A DNA stretch of 64,000 nucleotides. It comes from Chamaea fasciata. Its lineage: Eukaryota; Chordata; Aves; Passeriformes; Sylviidae. This document shows positions 1 through 11,403 of this stretch, piece by piece. Location: the NCBI GenBank assembly GCA_029207755.1, contig JARCOQ010000008.1, positions 25,285,021 to 25,349,020 on the forward strand, written 5' to 3'. A program made the translations under genes and the position numbers. Under the pieces are notes generated by a model. The model worked only from the letters and a program-made list of their open reading frames with translations, was not told where the DNA came from and did no database searches. Numbering within the stretch: the stretch's first letter is position 1; every line of letters begins with the position of its first letter.

Positions 1-3000
1 AGGAACCCAGAGAAAGCTATTAAGGAGTAGTTTATATCAATGGTCAATGTCCCTTATAGTGCCACCTCTGAAAAACATCTTCATTCAATTGCCCTGTCAG
101 GCAGCAATAACCACTTCCACTGATTTATGGCAAAGCCAAGAAAAAAAATGAGTACTTCCTTACCTTTGTTGTGTGTGAGAAAGGAATTTCAAAATGGCTG
201 TGGGGAACACCTACATGTTTTTAACTGTAGAAAAAGATGTGTGTGTGAAGAAGAGCCTCTTCCTAAAGATTGCACTTTGGAAATATGGTGCTCAAAACAG
301 CAAATAAAATGTACAGGGTCTGAGGGAGGACAAACCTTTGCCGTGACACACAGACCTGCTGACAGGAGAAGAGATAAACGGGGGATGCAAAGGGAGCAAG
401 GTCACAACTGCACACTGAAGCACTCACAGGCACTCACCCTTCATCCTGGCAGCATCTGGGTCTAAATGAACACTGTGTTTGTCTTGCCTTCCAATTTTCT
501 GGTGGTTTTTTTTTTGCAACTTCACTATTTCCTCAGCTATAAAGAAACAAGTTTAAGTTTATAGAACGCTTCAGAAAGTGAGTTAGGGTCTGTGGAGGCA
601 GACTGAGAGTGTGAAACAGATTTCAAGGTGTAGAACAAAACCATACGCTCATCTTTAGCAGACATAGAAAGGATGCTGTATTCTTGTCTCTTGGGATTTT
701 ATTTTTGTGTTCATTTTTGTCAGGCAGACCTGTAGGAGGAAGGAAAAAGAAAAGGAGATTCACGTGCAGAATTATGATGTCAGGTATCTAAGTTGTGAGG
801 GGCCCTTTAGATAAACCATGTCCCGACTTTCATTTGTGTGAGTGCACAGCATCCACCAGTCACTTGTGGTGGAACAACAATACAATTCTTGTAGTTGGTC
901 CTGAACTCCACCAGGCATCACTACAGCATTTTGTGTGTGGCTGTGTGCTCCCCAGGCAGGCATGGAAGACACTGAAGAGATAAAATCACTTCCAGAAAAG
1001 GTCCCCCTCTTCTCTCATGCTCATGTGAACACAAGTTCAGCCATCCTTTCAAAAGTTTCCAGGGGAAAGAGGCCAAATAGCATTATTTTGGAGCTGTCTA
1101 AATTTCTGAATTGGCAGCCAGGAGGAAGAAGCAACATTGCCTTACATCTCCCAAAATGTACATGAGACTCTATTTCAGTTCTAACAGGATTTAAAACCAT
1201 ATCTCTTCCAGAAAAAAAAAAAAATCACATTATTCTGAAAGATATTTCAGTATTTGATCTTCTTTTCTTTAGTCCTACTTTGAAGATTTTTATTAAGAGA
1301 AATTTGGAAAAGCCAGTTTACTTTGAAGTGGAATACAGAAACTCACTGTGCAAAAAAAGCCACTGAAATGCTTTGGCCTTTTGTAAATTACAAACAAAGG
1401 CAAAAAATTACAAACACGCAAATTCTTTCAGACAACACAATGTGCCTTTTTTCCGTCAAGAACTGTGTGGACCTGCTGTCTCCCTGCAGTGAAGAAGCTG
1501 TATCACTAGCCTTTCCTGACCTCTCCATAAAAATGGCTTGATTAATGGAAAGGGAAGATGAAGCAAAAGCCTTCCCTACAGATAACAGCTGTCTTCTGAC
1601 AGTGACAGTGTCCCTCCTTTTCTTTAGGTACGGGGACCTTTTACACTTTGGGGAAAAAGGAAGTAAGATTCATTTCACAGAACTGCATTCAGGCTCATTT
1701 AGAGTTTAACAGCCAGTGCTGTATTAATGGCTGTCATTTTCTTCCTATGCTTGTATCTGCTGACACGGGCTTGCAGCATCCTCGTGTTCATCAAAGCTGT
1801 TCATCTACCCCAGCCTGCTCCAAAATACACCCCAGAGTCCAGAATGAAACAAAGTGATTCTTTAACTGCTGCTTTTCCCTGTGCAGTCAGAGATCTGTCA
1901 CAAATGCAGTCTTACAAATCTGAAATTTAAAAAATCACATAGTAAAGGAGATTTCTGTTAGCAACAGGCTTACTTCCAGCTGAGGACAAGCTGATGGGAG
2001 CTTGAAGAATTCTGTGCATTTCAGAGGGTTCTGTAATTTCCTAATTATTTGAGATCCAAACTTGGCTGCTACACTGAGAAGTATAGATTTCCTAAACTAC
2101 CAGCACTGTCCCGTGCTTAACCATGTCTTGCCAGTAATTTCTTGAGCATTTTGAAAAGACAGGCTTAGAAAATGGTGAGAGTGTTGATAGAAATAATGAC
2201 CATGAAGTCAGGACAATAGACCAGGTGTCTTGGGTTAACATCCAACACAGCAGCTGCAAATTAGAAGGTAGACAAGATGTTTCTACCTTTATTGCTCAGT
2301 GTGAAATACCAAGAGTACTGAAAGATATAGGAGCTTGTGCTGAGTAAATGTATGACAGACCCTCAAATCTGTGAATGAAGAAAATATTAATCAGATCTCT
2401 GAAATCTCACTTGAGATTTTCCAATTTTTTGTTAGCTCTGCCCAAAATATTCTTTAGGAAACTTATTTTCCTTTTCAAGTGAAGATTGCAGCAAAGAATA
2501 AATGAAGAAAAATGCGGTTTGCGCAAAGGACAGATGGAAAGCATTTCCAGTGAAAGGAAAATGCAGATAATGACACACTTCTCCACTGCAAATTATTCAA
2601 TACAAAGCATTTGAAACCCTCCAGCTGCACTTTGCTGGAAGATGGAATCCTTGGAGTATTGATACATATCCTCTTCTGTAGAGATCTGCTTTTGATCTGA
2701 GGTAAGGAGGCAGAACATGGGACTAAGTAGACTTTTGGTTCATTGTTGTTTAATTTGCTTTGTCAACTATTCTTCAGCACATTGGGTTTTTAGAAACATG
2801 GTGAGACCGGAAAAAACCCCATCCTAACACCACACAAAAGTATTACAGATATCCTGAGTTAAAACAGAAAAATGGAAGAAAAAAAGGAAAGCAACTCATG
2901 TATTTACTCTTTAAATAGCAGGTTAGGGAATGGACTTGAAAGACAGCTTTTAATTTAAAGATAAAGCCAAGGCATTGATTTGACCCATTTAGTTACCAAA

Positions 3001-5644
3001 GCTAAATATCTACGTTCTACATTACTCTGAAAAGAAATGTTATTATTCCATATGATTCTTTCACTCGCTTTAAACCCTCCAATCACATAATCCTGAAATA
3101 GTTCTGTGTACACCTATTTGTGGTTTATCATAGGTTTGTATCCAGACACTGGAAATATTTGAAAGGTGAGGCCATCTCTTCCTGCTGCCTCTGCCTCAAG
3201 GCTGCCTTCGAGAGGCAATGGGACTCTGCTTTCTAAGTGGGTGGGCACAGAGCATTTCACTGCAGCATGACTACCGGGCTGCTTGTCAAGGTCACTGCAA
3301 GGGGTACCATGCAGAAATGAACCCAGCTCAGAAAGATTGCAGAACTTACTGATACAGCTGCAGCATCTGAGGAGAGCAGAGCAGCTGCAGAATGCAGAGA
3401 AAAATACAGTGTAGTAGCCAAAATATTCAGGGAGGGAGAAAGGCTGCAGGATAACTTACAGGACAGGCTGGCCTTTCTGTACTTTCCCTTAAAGGATGAC
3501 ATTCACACCATGGGGATATCAGATGACATCTCACATTAGGCTAATTAGGTGGGAAGTGCACCTGGATCACAACCTTGCTCTGGCTCTAGCTGTGATGGAT
3601 GAAGGGCTGCAACATCAGGTGTCAGCTCAGACATGCACAATGCAGGGGGTGGCCATGGCTTGGAACCTGCCTCTGAGGCAACCACTAACAGCACACCCAC
3701 CTCCTGCTACCTCATAACAATGACAGGTGGAAAATTCAGGTGCTGTTGTGCCCGTTCCAGCTTTCTTCTTGTGTTTCCTATAGTGTAAAGGAAGCCAGTT
3801 CAAGAGGTACAAATATTTCCTCAATATACTGTGAGACCTACCACTCATGCTAGAAACATGAAAACTTGCTAGAGATTTTTATTACACAAATATTTCTGTG
3901 ACAAATTTTTAGTTTTGATATCAGAGGTGAAAAGTTTTGAAAAGTGCTGAGCTTCCACTGAATAGGAGAGTGGGTAGAGACAAGTGAATGTGGTAAGAGG
4001 AGGGGAAACCACCCATTGTGTAAAACCTATCTGATATTTTATTCTGAGTTATTTTACTTGTTTTATCTCATGATGAGAATCATAAAACTGCAAACAGAAA
4101 CCTGAAAACCAATTTATCTCACAAATAAATCCTGCTCTGCTACAGTGGCTGATCTAGCAGCTAATTAAGTGGTTATGATAGTCTTCCCAACTGTCTCTTT
4201 TTTTGTTTTGTACTGTGAACTCCAGGCCACGTTGCAAAGATTAGAGCTTCTCTGTCTTTAAATTGAAGCACAGAGACAGTATTTCTGATTGAAACATTAA
4301 ATATACAGAAGATCTAGATGCCTTTTCAGTCTCAGATGCTAATCTAGGCACTTTTCCTCTCAACATTTCATGCCAGAGTTACTAAATAATATCTTAGAAA
4401 TGGAATTGCTGGAGGGTTTTATGCACCAATTGGATAGTGAAGAAACAGAGGAAAAATTAAGTCACCTTTTTGCACGAACAGTGGTGGACATGCTGACTTT
4501 GCAACCTGATGGAAGGGCCTTTAATTCTGATATTTTGTGAGCCTTGCTCCTCTAGAAATGTTTGCAATGAGTGAAGCTCTTTGCATATTCCATCACAAGG
4601 CTTATCGTTGCCCACAGGCAGCCTCTGAGGGGCTGCACAATATTGAATTGCTGCCTCTGTTTCAACCCCTTTTTTCCCTCAGTGCTTTCCATCCATATGA
4701 GACTGAAGGCATCCCCACAAGAGGAGGCAGGCATCGCTCAGCAAGCAGAGGGTTTTGGGGCGCCAAACCCAGCTCCAGGAGCCACACACAGCATGAGGCT
4801 CCTGGCAGTGAGAACGAAATGAGACTGCTTATTCTTGTTTTTAAAGGAAATCTAATCCTGTGTTGAGAGACATAAGGAAGGTTGGGTTTTTAACAGTTTT
4901 TTTAACCATCAGCAACTGTTATCTGTAACTGTCTGTTGAACAGTCTCCACATGACATCTTTCTACCCCTCCCTGATGTCTCCTGGTGAGGCTGCCCTACC
5001 TGTTGAGTCACCAACATCCTCCCCAGCCATTACAGCTTGCCAGAAACTCATCATGGGCTTTTACAAATTACCTCTTGAGAGATTCACAGACCACAAAAGC
5101 TTGTGTTAATCCAGAGGTGTTGGCATGCCTCCGAGGTTCAAATAAATTCTTCCTTTTTTCTTTTCCCCACCAAAGTTTTGGCCTGAATTATGAGAATGCA
5201 GAGAAAAAACCATAGTCCTATAACAGCAAATGCAATGCTTAGTTTTGAACTAAGGCCACTTAAGGTGGAGTACTTCTTCCTCTACAAGCAGAGTGAATTT
5301 TCCCTTTTTTTCCAGCTCAAGGCAAATATTCTTTTAAACTTGAATTCAAATTATCTTGTTCCTCTTGTAGGCCAGAGTGGAGGAAGGAGAAAGAGAGTTA
5401 ACACAAAAAAGTAAAGAAATGTCAGAACAGGAAAAGGAAATTTTATGGTAGGTTGGCATGCCCTGTTCATGCTTCTCCTCCCTATATACAGAAAGTATCC
5501 TCAACAGTCCTATCTAGTTCTCTTTTTCTGTACATTGATTTCTCATCCTCAAACTGCAGCCATCCAATGAGTAAGGAACACATTTGTAGTGTTCCCCTCA
5601 TACCAGTCCACATGGCACTGCAGCCCCTCCTCACAGCTGGCTAA
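1..5644. other. non-coding stretch, no gene or repeat recognised
   Basis: AT-rich single-copy-looking DNA. Open frames on both strands reach only about 112 codons, overlap without order and resemble no protein family I know. A few homopolymer runs occur (A13 near 1,210; T9 near 507). A short C-rich, GC-richer patch lies at about 4,670-4,800. I see no CpG island, tRNA, splice-bounded exon or mobile element. Confidence 0.6.
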
Positions 5645-5787
5645 GTCACCATCCCTGGCAGTGTTCAAAGCCAGGCTGGATGGGTCCCTGGGCAACCTGG
5701 TCTAGTGGAAGGTGACCCTGCACAAGGCAAGGGGGTTGGAATGAGGTGATCTTTAAGTTCCTTTCCAACCCAAACCATTCTGTGTCA
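5645..5787 (+). mobile_element. CR1 LINE 3' end (5'-truncated)
   Basis: This is the 3' terminus of an avian CR1 retrotransposon on the plus strand. Positions 5,649-5,702 translate to PSLAVFKARLDGSLGNLV and are followed by a TAG stop at 5,703-5,705. This is the typical C-terminus of CR1 ORF2 (endonuclease/reverse transcriptase). The short 3' UTR then runs to TTCCAACCCAAACCATTCTGTG, the usual CR1 tail with a single copy of the terminal ATTCTGTG unit. The element is heavily 5'-truncated, as is normal for CR1, and has no poly-A tail. Only about 18 codons of the frame remain, so it is inert. Confidence 0.93.
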
Positions 5788-6390
5788 GCTGTGGGGGAAA
5801 TTCTTGCACTGCAGAGTCACGTCTTGCAGACTTGCATCTGTGTCAACGCCTAGTACTGAACAAGAGCTGCTGAAGGCATTTCATCCCTGTCAACCCACCT
5901 TCAACAGCAACAGTTTGGAGGCTGGAGGTGCTCTGAGTATTCCAGAGTCCTTGGCTGGGTGGCTATGCCTGGTGATCCACCAGCAGGCTTCAGGGGCACA
6001 GGCTTTACTTGTTTCCCAATAAACCCCACTTACCTGTAGGTAAGAGAGAGGAAGAATACCAGCTAATTTAGGGATGTTTCCTCTGGCTGACAGAGGCTTT
6101 GGGAAGCCAGGCAATTGGTACTGTGCTCAAAGGCTGCTCATCTTGCCAGCCCATCCCCAGCTAACTCTGCAGAAAGGCTTGGTGTGCTGTAGTACCTGTG
6201 TCAAGTTTTCAGCCTCCTGGAAGTGTATCACATGCCCTGAAACATTTGAAATGGCTGCAAACATCTATGTTTGTTACTGAATTGAGCCGAGAAATCATGC
6301 TTGTCACAATTTAAGCCAACAATCTTCTGTTTTCTGCACAACTTTGATTTATTTGAAGATTGTTGTGCGTCTCCTCACTTGACTGAGAGA
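5788..6390. other. non-coding stretch, nothing recognised
   Basis: Unique sequence between two CR1 pieces. It holds overlapping frames of about 60-75 codons on both strands and no recognisable element. Confidence 0.5.
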
Positions 6391-6910
6391 ACTCTTTCAG
6401 ATTTTCCTCACAGCTCATGTTTTCAAGTCCACTGATTGCTCTTATGTTGTTATTTCCCCATTGTTCACTCAGTTCACATTTTGTTTTCTTTTAAGGATGT
6501 TCCAGACTGGACATGATGCACCACCCTTTGCTTTCATACCAGAAAGAAGAAATTATTCTTCCCTTTTCTGTCTTTCCTGTGACCTTCCCCTTACATTTTT
6601 ATCTCAGAATAAGGTTTATTTTTTTTTCTCTATGACATTATTGAATTTAGCGTTGGGATCCAACCTGACTTGCAGATCCAGTTGTGACTGCTCCAACAGA
6701 AGCCCAGATCTTTTCATTGTCTTTGAGTTATTTTTCTGCCTCTATTTCTCCACTAATTGCATGAGAATTTTGACAGTGATACATTCCTCCAGAGTGCTGG
6801 CAGCCCCTTCCAGCCCAATATCACTGCAAATTCAATAAGTAGCACAACTACTCCTTCAGCCAGGTCATTGATATACAATTGAATTGGACTGGACTGATGT
6901 TTGACCCCAA
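6391..6910 (-). mobile_element. old CR1/L3-type LINE relic (ORF2 fragment)
   Basis: A decayed LINE ORF2 fragment on the minus strand. Positions 6,852-6,875 read YINDLAEG on the minus strand, matching the FINDL.EG motif of the CR1 reverse transcriptase. A degraded counterpart of the FADD catalytic segment follows (FAVILGW). About 450 bp further along the element, at 6,391-6,460, is the sequence that in CR1 encodes the 'MxYEERLxEL' segment after the RT domain. The order and spacing fit a single CR1-type ORF2 (about 165 residues between the two landmarks). The frame is broken and the catalytic Asp pair is lost. The stretch between the two ends is too diverged for me to align. Assignment to CR1 versus L3 is uncertain. 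Confidence 0.62.
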
Positions 6911-8071
6911 AGAGCTGCTTTTCCAAAAAGTTTAGTACTTTTCCATAATCATAATCATTGATAACACTGTTTTTAGCATCAGTTGATTGGCACTCATATT
7001 GTGGGGGGAAAAAACCCCTCTTTGTTTTTACCCATGGATTGTTCAGGAACTGCACTCTAAGCTTGCCAAGGCTCTTTCTGCTGGGTGTTGCAGAAATCAC
7101 ACACACTGAATTGAACCTGCCCTTTGTTTACTTGTGTGGCAGGATCTCCTGCATCTCTGCTGTATTTCACACAGTAGGAGGCCAGCCTGGACTTTCCAAG
7201 GTCAATCTTGCTGCTGAAGACCAATGGCTCTCCTGCTGGGCAGGTGTCACAAGTCGAGTTTGTAGCAATGCAAACTTGTCAACTGCTGAGCAGGCTCCGG
7301 CAGTTTAAGTGCATTTGACCGGTGAAGACCCTCAGTGCCTCAACTTCATTTACTTCTCTGCAGGAGGTAATAAGGAAAAAGAGGATGAGACAGATGCAAG
7401 TGAAAGAATCTGTGAAATTGTCAGTCCTTCTATCAAAAAGGCAACAGGAGCGTAAACTGTCTCCTGGAAGAACATACCAGTGGGCTTAACCTGCAGTTTT
7501 GGATCTCAGCACAACAAGCTGCTAGGGAAATTAGGATCTGACCTGAATTAATCTCCTATGCAGACGAAAAGTCTGTGCAAGGCACCTGGGGCCTGTATTT
7601 CCGCCCTCTAGAGTCTACTGCTGATGAATTTAATGAGAGGACAAAATCAATTAAAGTTTATTAGACCTCAGTTTCAAAACAGATGAAAAAAATAACTTCA
7701 GCACTGATTTATTGAGAAAAGGGTTTGGGGACGGAGGGCCCAAGGAAATGGGCCACTGGGAAGGGCTGTCATGGGATGACATGCATGAACATGGAGCACC
7801 ATGTAAGAACTGTCTGCCATGGGGCTGTTTGAAAGCAGTAGAACTGCACAAGGGTGTCACTGTTCTGGAGTCAAGAAGACCTGCCTTGTGACTTTTTGGT
7901 GGCAATTAGCTTCATCCAATCAGCTTCTTAATTAGTGCAGTTATTTTGGTCATGGGACAAATTTAGATGTCTCTCCACTGACCTCCATTGCACAGTAGAG
8001 AAATGGAGAGGTGATCAGCCATGCTCATTATTGAATTTATATATATCAAAAGAGCTTTGTAAAGGTGTTCA
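6911..8071. other. non-coding stretch, nothing recognised
   Basis: No gene or repeat family recognised. It contains a plus frame of 116 codons (6,958-7,308) and minus frames of up to 84 codons without family resemblance. The relic LINE may extend into the first part of this stretch, but I cannot see it. Confidence 0.5.
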
Positions 8072-8180
8072 GTATTTTACACGTGTGGAAACTGATGCAG
8101 GACTCAATAAGGAGCTTACCCAAGTTTTCCAGAGGAGCAGCATCAAAGTCAAGGCTAGGATAGAGGTCCCTGTATTCTGG
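8072..8180. mobile_element. possible MIR/CORE-SINE-like relic
   Basis: The run ATTTTACACGTGTGGAAACT, followed by GCTTACCCAAG, a CAGAGGAGCAG segment and AAGGCTAGGATAGAGGTCCC, follows the order of landmarks in the reverse complement of MIR-type SINEs: 'ATTTTACAGATGAGGAAACTGAGG', 'CTTGCCCAAGGTCACAC', 'GGCAGAGC.GGGAT..GAACCCAGG'. Divergence is high, so this is a suggestion from memory, not an alignment. Such relics are ancient in amniotes and non-functional as transposons. Confidence 0.4.
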
Positions 8181-9526
8181 CTCAGCTTTGTAAGAACAAC
8201 TCTGTTCTCCAAGAAGTGAAAGGATATGAGCATCATAGGTTCTTCGCAGGTCATGTTCTGCTGTAGGATGCCATGGAGTCCCCTGGGTTCTGTGTTACAC
8301 ATGTCCCAGGGAGTCACCATAATCTTTTCAATCTCTTAACCTCTTAGAGAAAGACTGTGATCCTCATACATCCTAGATTTACCACTATGTGACACTGATG
8401 TAGCAGGATCCACGTTATGGCAAAGACATTGGAAGTATATTTCATGGTCAAATCTAACTCTGTGGGAAAGGGGAGAGCTGAGCAACCCCAACAAGGCATT
8501 GCATCCTGAATTCCAAATGGAGAAGGGACAGATTGCCTCCAGTTTTTACGGCTTTGTCTTGGAACAGTGTGGCTGTCTCAGCCTAGACAAGTGAATTTGG
8601 TCTCAAGGGAAACACAGTTCTGACTCTGGGGAACTCTTTTCCTTATGGTCTCATTTTAGGCTGTAGTCAATAAGTGGTTGAAATACGTGTCTATTTAATG
8701 ATGGTGAAAATTGAAGGTGTCCAGTAAAGCAGTCGTAATTGTGTTTAATGCTGAGACAATGAACCTAGTTAAGATTCAATTTGGTCTTCCTCTTTGTTCC
8801 CCTGCTCCAGTAATAAATGGTTAATTACCAGCTTCAAAGGCTCAGTGTAATTTGTCAGCTTGCAGAAATCACAGTGATCACCATATTGTCAGCAAGAAGT
8901 TTGGCCCCATTGTTTTTACAGATAAAAATATTTTTTCTTTTATAGAAAATGCTGAGCAATCTCCTGACTTGAGCTACCAAGGCACAGCCTTTTTGGGTGG
9001 GGTGGGGGCTGGCAGAATGTGGCAAAGCTTCCCACATTCCTCAGCTCTGTGCTGATGTGACCCCTTCTCCTCTGCCACCAGGAGGTGCCTGGCAGGACAG
9101 AGGCTCAGCACCAGACCTATCCCATCACCCTGAGGCAGTGGAACCTCCCCAGTAAGATCCCACATTTGAGCCCTCATTTGAACAGATTTTTTAGCTAGAT
9201 TTTCTCTCTAAAAATACATATTGTCAAAAGCCCTGAAACCTAAAAACCCAAAGCCACTAAATCCCAGCTGATCCATATTTGCTTGTCTTGAAGGAAGGAC
9301 CATTGGCCCCAGCGGTGATGGGACTGAGATGTTCCCTTTGCTCCAAGCACGGATGCCTACATTACAGAAGTGGGGTATTCTGGGCAGTAACAGCAAAACC
9401 ACTGTTCACTTGTTATTGCCTGTGTTTAAAGTGTTCAGTGGATTGTGAGGGAACCTCAGCATGAAATTTTCACAGTTTGGACCAGAAGCTGTCAAGTAAC
9501 TTAACTGCATACATGGTTGTTGACTG
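8181..9526. other. non-coding stretch, nothing recognised
   Basis: Unique sequence. A slightly GC-richer patch lies at about 8,990-9,170. Frames on either strand are at most 83 codons and overlap one another without order. No splice-bounded exon or mobile element is seen. Confidence 0.5.
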
Positions 9527-9614
9527 TATTATATTATATTAATTATATTATATTATATTATATTATATTATATTATATTATATTATATTATATTATATTA
9601 TATTATATTATATT
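9527..9614 (+). repeat. (TATTA)n pentanucleotide microsatellite
   Basis: An 88-bp array of the 5-bp unit TATTA (equally ATATT). It is essentially perfect except for one slip near 9,540-9,545 (ATTAATTA). All A+T. Long near-perfect arrays like this are typically length-variable between individuals. Confidence 0.97.
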
Positions 9615-11314
9615 CCAAATTAATTTGAGCATTACAGTTAGGATTTCCTTATTTCTGTATTTATTAGAGATGATGAAATAGACTGAATTTGTACAACCAG
9701 GCACATCATATCAGTGTTGTACTCTTGTTGCCACTATGTTATTCACCAAGGTTTCCCGCAAACAGCAGTAACTGCTAAATCTCTGAGCCAAAGACACTGT
9801 GAGCACAAAATTAACAGCACCTCGCTATGGAAATGCAGGGTGCATTTTAGATAGACAGTAGTACCCACCTATTCTGTTTTACTATATGCCACTCCAAAAC
9901 TCTGGGCTTTTAAAATATTTGGATGAAAAACACAATGATAAAAAAAATATATATTTTAAAGTTCTGGTGTGTCTGAGGAGACATACCAGAACATAGAAAA
10001 ATGACAGCACAATTTCCATTTTGTAGTCTGCTCTTATTTTCAGGTTATAAGTTTCCACCAGGAAGTTATTTGCTGACTGGAATTATTGCCCAAGATAGCT
10101 TCCTCAAATTTAACAATCTTCTCACTGCCGGACAAAGAAAGGGAAAGTTGTGCCCCAGTAACTGGGAAATGTGTGGCAGGGTCAGGGTAGATACTAGTCT
10201 GCTAATCCTGGCATTTTACTGCACGAAAACGACATGTGCAAAAGGCATTTGCATCTTTATCCCTAAGAGGACAATTAAAATTGCACTTTCTCCCTTGCAG
10301 CTGAAAAGCAAACAAACCAAGAAGAACCCCGTTTCCTTTACAAATATTCCTCCTACTTTCAGAAACTCTGACAAGCACCATCCAGGTTTAACAACTTTGG
10401 GAAGACTCATAATTAGGACACAGTGTCATTGAGCTACGTGCTCAGAGTTTAACAAGACAGATCTCAAATTAACAGGCATAGATCTTGCAAGTTGCTGATA
10501 CCAGTGAACAGTGGGGTTACTCACCATCTCTAGTTTTTCTCATTCCTTTCATCTCTTGACCTATCCTTCTACATATTTCCTGTTCTCAGAATATTTCAAG
10601 TTGTCATGAAGGGTTTTCTGTAACTGATCCATAACCAAGTAAGTGAAGGGTGTTTCTCTCAGGGAATAAATTTGATTTATAATCTCTTTTCCCAATTTAA
10701 ACCCCTAAAAAAGCCCCAAATTGTGCATTTCTCTTGAACTTTTGGTGCCTCCTTGCACAGCAGAGTCTCTGTTCTGCCTCATCATCTGTCTGTGAAGTAG
10801 AATGCTTCCACAAGCCTTAATTCATTACCAAAATGAGAGCAGAAAAGCAAAACAAGAGGTATCATTACAATCTTGAAAGCAGAGTGCAGGAGCGATCTGC
10901 AATTTAATGGGTCCTGCAATTACATCTTGATTGAATGTGCTGATGAAGCCTTCTTGTACAACATGGCACTCATCAGCACACCATGACCTAGACCTGACTG
11001 AGGATTTTAGTTTGCACAGGTGAGAAAGGGAAAGTCAAACCTGGGAGAGTGTTTGTCTAGATTCTAAAATTCTATGATTTTCCTTGTATTCCTTTTGGCA
11101 GGTGTCTTGTATTGGACTCACAGCAGGGAGTGAGAAAAATTATCCAGCATTTTTCCTTCACCAAATGTTGCTGCAGTAAGCACCTAGAAGCCTTTATCAG
11201 GAATAGATCCCAAGTATTTTCTGTATTCCAGTCTAAGAACCAACTTTGCTCCTAAACAGCTACCAGCCTAAAGAAACCAGTCAGGGAAACATCTGATTAA
11301 GATCCTCTTCACTA
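9615..11314. other. non-coding stretch, nothing recognised
   Basis: AT-rich unique DNA. The longest plus frame (10,001-10,432, 143 codons) has no recognisable domain and its length is within chance for DNA of this composition. No other element is seen. Confidence 0.5.
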
Positions 11315-11403
11315 TGTAGGAAAATTGAGACTCAGGAGCACAAATGTCACAAATGTCAGTGAAGATGCTGGAGCAGAGCTGAGAGAGAACCTATTTCTTC
11401 TGC
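11315..11403. mobile_element. possible second MIR/CORE-SINE-like relic
   Basis: The run AGGAAAATTGAGACTCAGGAG, then TCACAAATGTCAGTG, GGAGCAGAGCTGAGAGAGAAC and TATTTCTTCTG, follows the landmark order 'GGAAACTGAGGCACAGAG', 'TCACACAGTCAGTG', 'GGCAGAGCTGGGA.TAGAACCC', 'TCTCCTG' common to ancient amniote SINE relics. A 9-bp tandem duplication (CACAAATGT twice, 11,339-11,356) lies inside it. Divergence is high and the call is tentative. Confidence 0.35.

Noticed and set aside
10001..10432. 143-codon plus-strand frame
   Set aside because: No recognisable domain and no supporting splice or poly-A signals. A length like this is expected about once by chance in 128,000 codons of AT-rich six-frame sequence.
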